From Cellvibrio zantedeschiae (GTDB lineage: Bacteria > Pseudomonadota > Gammaproteobacteria > Pseudomonadales > Cellvibrionaceae), in NCBI RefSeq assembly GCF_014652535.1, contig NZ_BMYZ01000001.1, positions 1,798,001-1,862,000 of the forward strand: 64,000 nt of DNA, read 5' to 3'. A program made the position numbers and the translations under genes. Every line of letters begins with the position of its first letter. The first letter of the stretch is position 1. The notes under the pieces are model-generated. The model worked only from the letters and a program-made list of their open reading frames with translations. It searched no databases and had not been told where the DNA came from. This document shows positions 1-6,413 of the stretch, in pieces.

Positions 1-2
1 AC

Positions 3-497
3 AACACAACCCGCAATGCATCTCCACGCACTGAGCGTGTCGGCACAATTGCTGCGCTTGCTATCGTTGTGGCAATAATCTTTACCAGCTATCGCGGACT
101 GGAAACTTACGCAACTGCAAACCTGGCAAACGAATCTTCCAGCGAACAAAAAAATTGGGAAGCTTACACACCTGCGCGTCTTGAAAGTTTATTAGCAGAA
201 GGTAAACCAGTTTTTTTAAATTTCACCGCATCATGGTGCATCAGCTGTTTAGTCAATGAAAGAGTCGCATTGAGTAATAGCACAGTCGTAAATGCATTCT
301 CTGCCAACAAGATTACTTATCTCAAAGGCGATTGGACAAAACGCGATGCAGAAATCACTGCAATCCTGACTAAATTCGGTCGTAGCGGTGTTCCACTTTA
401 TGTATTTTATCCTGCAGGAAAAAACTCAAAGCCGATTAAGTTACCGCAACTACTAACACCCGATATCGTACTTTCCACCATCACAACCCAACAATGA
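3..497 (+). CDS. DsbD/ScsB-like thiol:disulfide interchange protein, C-terminal part (5' end outside window)
   Basis: The frame is open from the first bases, so this is the C-terminal piece of a longer gene that starts outside the window. About 20 hydrophobic residues (the last membrane helix) are followed by a periplasmic thioredoxin-like domain with the redox motif WCISC, then VNERVAL, a KGDWTKRD segment and the cis-proline motif GVPLY. In the DsbD family this domain passes electrons from the membrane part to periplasmic thiol partners. The gene lies 51 bp upstream of another thioredoxin-fold protein, so the two may be co-transcribed. Membership of the DsbD-like group is well supported; the precise subfamily (DsbD or ScsB) is not decided by this fragment. 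Confidence 0.85.
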   Translation, partial: NTTRNASPRTERVGTIAALAIVVAIIFTSYRGLETYATANLANESSSEQKNWEAYTPARLESLLAEGKPVFLNFTASWCISCLVNERVALSNSTVVNAFSANKITYLKGDWTKRDAEITAILTKFGRSGVPLYVFYPAGKNSKPIKLPQLLTPDIVLSTITTQQ

Positions 498-548
498 TTT
501 ATTTTTATTTACCTAAACTTTATCCACCCACAATCAGGAGTTAATACC

Positions 549-1163
549 ATGTTACGCAAACTCACTACCCTTGTTGCATTAACTTGCGCTCTCGTTTCTT
601 CGCAGGTTTTTGCAGAGCCAACTGTAGATCAAGCAGCTCCAACTTTTACCGCTAAAACAGCCGATGGTAAAACCATTGATCTCGCATCGCTCAAAGGCAA
701 AACTGTTGTCCTGGAATGGACCAATCACGAATGCCCTTTCGTGAAAAAACATTACGATAAAAGCGGCAATATTCCTGGATTACAAAAAGAATTTACTGCT
801 AAAGGTATAACCTGGTTGCAAGTGGTTTCATCGGCACCGGGTAAACAAGGTTATGTAGATGGTGCTGCTGCAATTAAAGCCAATAAAGACCGCAATGCTG
901 TCCCAACTAATACTATTCTTGATCCAGAAGGTACTTTGGCAAAACTTTACGGCGCACAAACCAGCCCACACTTTTTTATCATCAACGATAAAGGCGTATT
1001 GGTTTATAAAGGCGGTGTAGATAACGTGGCCTCAAACAAACCAGAAGATATTGCCGGTGCAACCAATTATGTTCGCGAAGCATTGACTGCTATCGCCAGC
1101 GGCAAAAAAGTACCTAATCCAAGTACCAAGCCTTACGGTTGCTCAATTAAATTCGCTAGCTAA
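549..1163 (+). CDS. Exported thioredoxin-fold (AhpC/TSA, redoxin) protein
   Basis: A 204-residue protein with a signal peptide ending near VFA-EP (residue 22) and a redoxin/AhpC-TSA fold. The likely active-site cysteine is Cys62 in NHECPFVKKHY. This single-Cys CPFVKKHY arrangement is common in periplasmic redoxin-family proteins annotated as thioredoxin family. Further motifs are the SPHFFIIND strand and a second cysteine near the C-terminus in PYGCS, which could resolve a disulfide. A good ribosome site (AGGAG) precedes the ATG. It follows the DsbD-like gene, a plausible electron donor, and ends at a strong terminator. The thiol role is inferred from the family; substrate unknown. Confidence 0.85.
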   Translation: MLRKLTTLVALTCALVSSQVFAEPTVDQAAPTFTAKTADGKTIDLASLKGKTVVLEWTNHECPFVKKHYDKSGNIPGLQKEFTAKGITWLQVVSSAPGKQGYVDGAAAIKANKDRNAVPTNTILDPEGTLAKLYGAQTSPHFFIINDKGVLVYKGGVDNVASNKPEDIAGATNYVREALTAIASGKKVPNPSTKPYGCSIKFAS

Positions 1164-1208
1164 ACCTTTTAGAAAAGGATTTCTTCGCGTTAAAAACAAT
1201 CAAGTATT

Positions 1209-1235
1209 GGGGAGCATTATGCTCCCCTTTTTTTT
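1209..1235 (+). terminator. Intrinsic terminator after the redoxin gene
   Basis: GGGGAGC and GCTCCCC arms with a 5-nt loop are followed by eight T. It ends the DsbD-like/redoxin unit. Confidence 0.9.
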
Positions 1236-1542
1236 GCATCCCGAAAATCCCTGTTGCCTCTGAGCTGTACAGAAAGAATAGCCAGCTGCTTTTTTTTCAA
1301 CACCACTACAAAGCCCTGCTGCTCTTGCAGCAGAATTCTTGTCCACAAAAAAGTAACCCTAACTTATAGATTTAAATTTTCGTTAAAAATCAAACAATTA
1401 AAAAACCCGAATAAATTTGCTGACTACCGAGCTAAAACGGAACATTGGCGCGATACCTGCAAATCACCCTCGCCTGTTCCAGATGGCTAAAGCAAAAACT
1501 AACTACTAACACATCTATCTTTTTCCAATCCAGAGGAATCCC
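1236..1542. other. Intergenic region, no convincing gene
   Basis: About 300 bp between the terminator and the lactonase gene. A 78-codon open frame is present, but it is compositionally unlike a protein and lacks a ribosome site. The promoter for the following gene probably lies here, but I could not pick convincing -35 and -10 boxes. Confidence 0.4.
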
Positions 1543-2508
1543 ATGCGTTCTATTTTTTCCCAACATCCGGCCCGCACTTTGATTACCGCAAGCCTGTTGT
1601 TAATAACTGCTGGCACACATGCAGAAAACACTACAACAACAGCGATAGATGGCGTAGTTGCGCAAGGCACGCAAATTGAATTTATTAGAGACAAATTTGA
1701 AGGCACGGAAGGTCCGATCAGCTTGCCCGATGGCAGCTTAATTTTCACCGAGACACGAGCAAATCGCGTAACACGCATTGCCGAAGACAATAGCATTAGC
1801 ACTTACTTTGACAATAGTAACGGCACCAACGGCCTTGCTTTTACCAAAAAAGGTGAACTTGTTTCTGTGCAAAACCTCAAACCGCAAGTGGGCATTGTCT
1901 ACCCGAAAGCGAGCGAAAAAGTATGGGTAGATAACTACCAGGGCAAACCCTTCCAACGTCCGAATGATTTAGTGATTGATAAAAGCGGTGGCGTTTATTT
2001 CACCGATATTGGCGTACAACCCAAAGGCGAGAATACCGAGCCAGCACGCCCGGCCGTTTATTATGCAAAGGCTGACGGAAAGATAACCCAGGTATTAAAT
2101 GATGTAGAACGCCCGAATGGTGTACAGTTGAGCCGCGACGAAAAAACACTTTACGTTGCAAATACGGCAGGCGAATATATTTTGGCTTACCCGATTCTGG
2201 GCAACGGAAAATTAGGCGCGCGCAAAGACTATGCAAAACTGGCCGGTTATGAAAAAGGTGAAAATGGCTTTTCAAGCGGCGCAGACGGCTTGGCTATAGA
2301 CAATGAGGGCCGCTTGTACGTAGCCTCTAACAAAGGCATTGAAATATTTGATGCAACTGGAAATGCCTTGGGCGTAATTGCAATTCCACAAAAGCCACAA
2401 AACCTGGCATTCGCTGGCAAAGACAAGAAAACTCTGTATGTTGTGGGTCGCGGAGCTGCTTACAAAATTGCCGTATTAACACCCGGGTTTAAAGGCAGAG
2501 TTAAGTAA
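1543..2508 (+). CDS. Exported SMP-30/gluconolactonase-like beta-propeller protein
   Basis: A 321-residue protein with a signal peptide ending near THA-EN (residue 28). The body has the repeated strands of the SMP-30/gluconolactonase/LRE six-bladed propeller: FEGTEGPISLPDGSLIFTE near the start, then FQRPNDLVIDKSGGVYFTD, VERPNGVQLS, and SSGADGLAIDNEGRLYVAS. In this family the Glu in the first motif and the Asn and Asp in the PND and DGLA motifs bind a divalent metal and hydrolyse sugar or aromatic lactones. Here the enzyme would act in the periplasm. It sits 80 bp upstream of an exported dienelactone hydrolase, another lactone-opening enzyme, which suggests a joint pathway. Substrate not known. 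Confidence 0.85.
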   Translation: MRSIFSQHPARTLITASLLLITAGTHAENTTTTAIDGVVAQGTQIEFIRDKFEGTEGPISLPDGSLIFTETRANRVTRIAEDNSISTYFDNSNGTNGLAFTKKGELVSVQNLKPQVGIVYPKASEKVWVDNYQGKPFQRPNDLVIDKSGGVYFTDIGVQPKGENTEPARPAVYYAKADGKITQVLNDVERPNGVQLSRDEKTLYVANTAGEYILAYPILGNGKLGARKDYAKLAGYEKGENGFSSGADGLAIDNEGRLYVASNKGIEIFDATGNALGVIAIPQKPQNLAFAGKDKKTLYVVGRGAAYKIAVLTPGFKGRVK

Positions 2509-2588
2509 TTTCTAAAATTTCGAAACAAACATTTGCAAATCCATTGGCGTTTTCGTTAGTGGATTTCACATCCAACAGGAGCATGTAA

Positions 2589-3479
2589 ATGACCCGTAAA
2601 ACCGCAAAAGATTTTCATCCGGAAGTGCTTAAACTTTTCGATCAATACGTGCATGGCCAAACATCACGCCGTGGTTTTTTAACTGGTGCGGCGAAATACA
2701 CCGTAGCCGGTGTTACTGCTGCCGGTTTACTTGATGCACTCAGCCCGCGTTTTGCAGAAGCCCAACAAGTTAGCCCAAGCGATAAAACCATTAAAGTGAG
2801 CTATGAAGAATTCCCATCACCAAACGGTACCGGAAAAATTCGCGGTTATTTAGCGAAGCCTGCAAAAGCCAAAGGAAAACTGCCAACCGTTTTGGTTGTA
2901 CACGAAAATCGTGGATTAAATCCTCACATTGAAGACATCGCTCGTCGTTTGGCAAAGGATAACTTTATTGCCTTCGCACCAGACGCCTTGTTCAGTTTGG
3001 GTGGTTACCCTGGCGATGAGGAAAAAGCGCGCGAATTATTCCCAAAACTCGATCAAAGTAAAATCATTGAAGATTTTGCTACGTCAGTAGATGTTCTTAA
3101 GCATTTACCGGGCAGCAATGGAAAAGTGGGCGTAGTAGGATTCTGTTATGGCGGCGGCGTTGCTAACACACTTGCCACTCGCATTCCTGATTTAGGCGGC
3201 GCAGTTCCATTTTATGGTAGACAACCAGAAGAAACTGAAGCTGCAAAAATCAAAGCTCCACTCTTGATCCATTATGCGGGCGCTGATGAACGTGTAAATG
3301 CAGGTTGGCCAAAATACGAAGCCGCGCTTAAAACAGCTGGCGTTAAATACGAAGCCTTTATTTATCCAGATGTACAACACGGCTTTAATAACGACACCAC
3401 CCCACGCTATGACGAAAAAGCAGCAAAACTGGCTTGGCACCGCACGGTAGAATTTTTTAATAAAAATCTTCGCACATAA
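2589..3479 (+). CDS. Tat-exported dienelactone hydrolase family protein
   Basis: A 296-residue alpha/beta hydrolase. The N-terminus carries a twin-arginine signal (SRRGFL at residues 26-31, then a hydrophobic stretch ending near FAEA), so it is probably exported folded or membrane-anchored. The dienelactone hydrolase triad is visible: Cys186 in GFCYGGG, Asp233 in GADERVN and His264 in VQHGFNN. The family hydrolyses dienelactones and similar esters in aromatic catabolism, but exported members are poorly characterised. The ribosome site AGGAG lies 7 bp before the ATG. It follows the SMP-30-like gene with no terminator between and ends at a clear terminator, so the two form a likely operon. Confidence 0.9.
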   Translation: MTRKTAKDFHPEVLKLFDQYVHGQTSRRGFLTGAAKYTVAGVTAAGLLDALSPRFAEAQQVSPSDKTIKVSYEEFPSPNGTGKIRGYLAKPAKAKGKLPTVLVVHENRGLNPHIEDIARRLAKDNFIAFAPDALFSLGGYPGDEEKARELFPKLDQSKIIEDFATSVDVLKHLPGSNGKVGVVGFCYGGGVANTLATRIPDLGGAVPFYGRQPEETEAAKIKAPLLIHYAGADERVNAGWPKYEAALKTAGVKYEAFIYPDVQHGFNNDTTPRYDEKAAKLAWHRTVEFFNKNLRT

Positions 3480-3528
3480 TTTACACGATTTTCCTGAAAA
3501 TACTTTTACTTACCCTCTCCAAGGTTTT

Positions 3529-3558
3529 CCCCAGGCTTTTATAGCTTGGGGATTTTTT
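3529..3558 (+). terminator. Intrinsic terminator after the dienelactone hydrolase gene
   Basis: An 8-bp stem (CCCCAGGC with GCTTGGGG, one G-T pair) and a 7-nt loop are followed by six T. Confidence 0.85.
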
Positions 3559-3810
3559 CATTTCCTGTTTACATCTGATTTTTCATTTCTAACTCAAATA
3601 CAACAACTGCTTAGAATTCAACACCCTCCAAAAACTGATTCTGTTGAAATAAAAGCAGAAATATATCTGTAATAACTTTTTGTTTTTCAAAAATATTTCC
3701 AGTTATTAAACAGTTAATAGTCACGCCTTTGCGCATCTGGCTTTAAACGATTTTTTATAAATTTAAAAAATAATTGCACGACTGGTACGCTAGTTGCTGA
3801 ATTAGATTAT

Positions 3811-3844
3811 CCCAGATGTTTCTGGGTGACCAGATTTTTCTGGT
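3811..3844 (+). promoter_or_regulatory. Two tandem hairpins in the leader of the rhodanese-like gene
   Basis: CCCAGA-TGTT-TCTGGG (3811-3826) and ACCAGA-TTTT-TCTGGT (3829-3844) sit two bases apart and end 30 bp before the ATG. Both have six-pair arms and four-base loops, and the arms share CAGA/TCTG. The upstream 260 bp are AT-rich with no gene. The pair could be a 5' UTR stability or control element; function unknown. Confidence 0.5.
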
Positions 3845-3874
3845 GGTCCCCATTTATTGAATAAGGTAAAACCA

Positions 3875-4345
3875 ATGAAGACGTTTGTAAAATTAGTGGC
3901 TTTAGTAGCAGCATTTTCTGCTCCTCTCTCTTTCGCGCAAAATGATGCAGCCAAAAAGCCAGCTGAAGAAGCCCATGCTTACACAGCTAAAACACCAAAA
4001 TTAAACCGTGCACAAGTGGATTCCTGGTTGGCAAAACCGGACAAAGTGGTTTTTATTGATCTGCGTCGCCCTGATGAACTAACCGCTATTGGTGGTTTGC
4101 CAGTTTATCTGAGCATCCAATCTAAAGAGTTGGAAAACAATATTGCTTACATTCCTAAAGATCGCAGCGTAATCACTATTTCTAACCACGCAGGTCGCGC
4201 AGGTAAAGGTGCTGATTTGTTGGCCAGCAAAGGGCTTAAAGTTGTGGGCGCTGTGGGTGTTCAAGATTATGAAGCTGAAGGTGGCACCTTGATCAAAATC
4301 ACCAAGCCAGAGAAAAAGCCAACTGACGCTGCTGCACAAAAATAA
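3875..4345 (+). CDS. Exported rhodanese-like protein lacking the catalytic cysteine
   Basis: A 156-residue protein. I chose the ATG at 3875, which has AAGG upstream, over a TTG 18 bp earlier. A signal peptide ends near SFA-QN (residue 21). The rhodanese-like fold is indicated by VVFIDLRRPDELTAIGGLP (residues 58-76), a strand VITIS and a GRAGKGADLLASKG helix. In active rhodaneses the loop is CxxGxR; here it reads NHAGRA with Asn104 where the Cys should be, and the mature protein has no Cys at all. Sulfur transfer is therefore unlikely, and a binding role is more plausible. The C-terminal tail is Lys/Pro/Ala rich. Neighbours are cytochromes and membrane proteins of unknown role. Confidence 0.75.
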   Translation: MKTFVKLVALVAAFSAPLSFAQNDAAKKPAEEAHAYTAKTPKLNRAQVDSWLAKPDKVVFIDLRRPDELTAIGGLPVYLSIQSKELENNIAYIPKDRSVITISNHAGRAGKGADLLASKGLKVVGAVGVQDYEAEGGTLIKITKPEKKPTDAAAQK

Positions 4346-4469
4346 TTGGAAAGCGATTTAGTTATTTGCCACAAATCAACTAATCACCTATTTACGAAAG
4401 TGTTACAGGGAAGTAACTATTTATAATCTGAAGCAATTTTTTAATTTTATTGAACGAACTGAGCAATTC

Positions 4470-4970
4470 ATGACACCCACTGATTTACTTCAAACAATGT
4501 ACGAATCATCGCTAGGCACGGCCTTGAGCGAATCACTTTACGTTTACCCTTTGGTTGAAGGTACTCACCTGCTCAGCCTTGCCTTATCTTTTGGCTTAAT
4601 TTTATTTACGGATTTGCGCCTTATAGGTGTGTTCCTGCGCGATGTACCTGTAAGCCAGGTTTTACAGCAACTGCGCCCCATATTATTAATTGGTTTTGCA
4701 CTGACTTTTGCTAGCGGCATCTTATTAACCTTTGCTGCCGGACCAGGATTATTAGCGACGCCTCTATTCCCCTTAAAGGTTTTATTTATTTTCCTTGCTG
4801 GATTAAATGCACTTTGGTTTGAAATTAAATTTGGCCGCACTGTTACCCAGTGGGGTTCCGAGCTTGTCTTTCCAACCGGTGCAAAAATCGCTGGCTGGAT
4901 ATCTCTCATATCCTGGACAACGGTGGTTATCCTCGGTCGCCTTATTCCCTATTTCGATTCCACTTTTTAA
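4470..4970 (+). CDS. Small integral membrane protein, DUF6644-like
   Basis: A 166-residue protein with four or five hydrophobic segments (roughly residues 35-50, 65-90, 100-118, 137-160). The start motif ESLYVYPLVEGTHLLSLALSFG and DLRLIGVFLRDVP resemble a family of small multi-helix proteins that I recall as DUF6644; I am not certain of the number. The His in the first helix could be a haem or metal ligand, which would fit the cytochrome genes around it, but this is inference. It lies 19 bp upstream of a second membrane protein with a similar LRLLGVGL motif, so the two probably form a heteromeric or duplicated unit. No strong ribosome site precedes the ATG. Confidence 0.6.
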   Translation: MTPTDLLQTMYESSLGTALSESLYVYPLVEGTHLLSLALSFGLILFTDLRLIGVFLRDVPVSQVLQQLRPILLIGFALTFASGILLTFAAGPGLLATPLFPLKVLFIFLAGLNALWFEIKFGRTVTQWGSELVFPTGAKIAGWISLISWTTVVILGRLIPYFDSTF

Positions 4971-4989
4971 TTTTTAAGAGATTTTTTTC

Positions 4990-5469
4990 GTGAGCACACA
5001 AGCACTTTTTTTAGCCTTACAAAATAGCGAAATTGGTATTGGCATGGGTCAAGCCAACCGTTTATTCGGTATAGCTGCACAGTTATTTCATATTACCGGA
5101 CTCATCTTTATCCTATCGTCTATTCTCCTGGTTAATTTACGTTTATTAGGTGTTGGATTAGTAAATCAACCCGTAGGACTACTGGTTAAAAAAACCAATG
5201 GACTCATTTGGTTTGGATTGGCGTTTCTTTTTTTGTCAGGCTTTTTTATGTTTGCACCCAGTGCAGGCCTTTATTACCCGAACCCTGCGTTCTGGCTTAA
5301 GTTTCAACTACTTGCAGCCGCACTTGTTGTTCAATTCACACTTTACAAAAAGGTTACTGCCACTGAAACACCTAATCCCTATTTAGCAAAAAGCGTTGCC
5401 GTTATTTCAATTGCATTGTGGTTTGCCGTTGGATTAGCCGGTAGAGCCATAGGTTTTGTTGCGGCATAA
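4990..5469 (+). CDS. Small integral membrane protein, paralogue-like partner of the preceding gene
   Basis: A 159-residue protein starting at GTG with an AAGAGA ribosome site. Four hydrophobic segments are visible (about residues 25-50, 68-92, 100-120, 130-155). The arrangement LFHITGLIFILSSILLVNLRLLGVGL parallels THLLSLALSFGLILFTDLRLIGVFL in the preceding gene, including the His before the first helix and the LRL(L/I)GV motif after it. The pair therefore looks like diverged duplicates of one family. Adjacent genes encode a rhodanese-like protein and a cytochrome c lipoprotein, so a membrane redox complex is a reasonable but unproven idea. Confidence 0.6.
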   Translation: MSTQALFLALQNSEIGIGMGQANRLFGIAAQLFHITGLIFILSSILLVNLRLLGVGLVNQPVGLLVKKTNGLIWFGLAFLFLSGFFMFAPSAGLYYPNPAFWLKFQLLAAALVVQFTLYKKVTATETPNPYLAKSVAVISIALWFAVGLAGRAIGFVAA

Positions 5470-5497
5470 ATATAACGACTCATTAAATAGGCTTTTC

Positions 5498-6058
5498 ATG
5501 AAAAAAAATATCTCACTCCTAATACTCAGTTCTTTGGTAATAGGCATATTTTCCTGCAGTCCTAAAAATACAACGCAGCAGGAAGCATCTCCCTTCAGAC
5601 CAAGTGCTACTATCCAGGAAATAATGCTGGCAGTTGTTGACCCGAATGTGGATCCAATTTGGAATTCGATTAAGACAACTGTTACCAGTCAAGGAGTTGA
5701 AGAAACCAGACCTACAACGAATGAAGATTGGGCAGCCTTGAGACTTCATGCTCTGGCATTACGTGAAGCAAGTAATTTATTAATCATTGAAGGGCGTCAA
5801 GTTGCTCACCCCACAGCTAGTACATCGATTCATCCGGTTGAACTGGGGCCTGATGAAATTCAGGCGCTAATTGCAGCCAATCGCCCTGCTTTCATTAAAA
5901 ATGCGCAAGACTTGCATGATGCAGTAACACTTGCAATTACCGCTATAGATGCAAAAGACGTAGATGCTTTGGAGTCTGTTGGCGGTGCAATTGAACACGC
6001 ATGTGAACAATGTCATTCACAATTCTGGTATCCGGGCGATAAACGTCCAACACACTAA
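5498..6058 (+). CDS. Monohaem cytochrome c lipoprotein
   Basis: A 186-residue protein. The ATG at 5498 is preferred because it directly starts a lipoprotein signal (MKK, hydrophobic core, lipobox GIFS-C with Cys20); an upstream in-frame start would spoil it. One haem c site, CEQCH, lies at residues 169-173 near the C-terminus, with a downstream FWYPGD segment. The body is mostly alpha-helical (LRLHALALREASNLL), and the C-terminal haem site recalls class II cytochromes c. It would be anchored to a membrane on the periplasmic side and carry electrons. It follows the two small membrane proteins by 28 bp and ends at a terminator, closing a probable four-gene unit from the rhodanese-like gene onward. 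Confidence 0.8.
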   Translation: MKKNISLLILSSLVIGIFSCSPKNTTQQEASPFRPSATIQEIMLAVVDPNVDPIWNSIKTTVTSQGVEETRPTTNEDWAALRLHALALREASNLLIIEGRQVAHPTASTSIHPVELGPDEIQALIAANRPAFIKNAQDLHDAVTLAITAIDAKDVDALESVGGAIEHACEQCHSQFWYPGDKRPTH

Positions 6059-6125
6059 TTATGCTAATGCCCTAATTGATAGTATCAAAGCCCATGCTGG
6101 CATTTTATTTTGCCGCTTTTAAATT

Positions 6126-6146
6126 AGCCCCTTCAGGGGCTTTTTT
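6126..6146 (+). terminator. Intrinsic terminator after the cytochrome c lipoprotein gene
   Basis: AGCCCC-TTCA-GGGGCT stem-loop followed by a T run. Confidence 0.9.
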
Positions 6147-6263
6147 ATTTTTATCTAACACTGATTTAGCCTGATGATTAGGCAATATCCGTGCATCCAA
6201 ATCAACACCTGACAAAACGCGCTGTCTTTAAATTAACACTAAGAATAGAAAATATATTTGTAG

Positions 6264-6336
6264 AAATGTTTAAAACAAAATAGTTAATTTATTAAAGCAA
6301 CAGTTATTATATTAGCCTGAATATTTTTAAACATTT
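6264..6336. repeat. AT-rich inverted repeat upstream of the TonB receptor
   Basis: AAATGTTTAAAA (6264-6275) and its exact complement TTTTAAACATTT (6325-6336) flank about 50 bp of AT-rich sequence. The gap between 6147 and 6413 holds no gene, so the promoter of the receptor gene should lie here. A 12-bp palindrome in such AT-rich DNA could be an operator or chance. Confidence 0.35.
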
Positions 6337-6413
6337 TTTAACAACTTTTATAAATTGAAATTGTGCTGGCATATCACTTGCTATCTCCACCGTATATTAA
6401 CTGGAGATCAAAT

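Noticed and set aside
1254-1490. 78-codon open frame in the gap before the lactonase gene
   Set aside because: It is Cys- and Lys-rich, has no ribosome site and does not look like a protein in composition. It lies in the expected promoter region.
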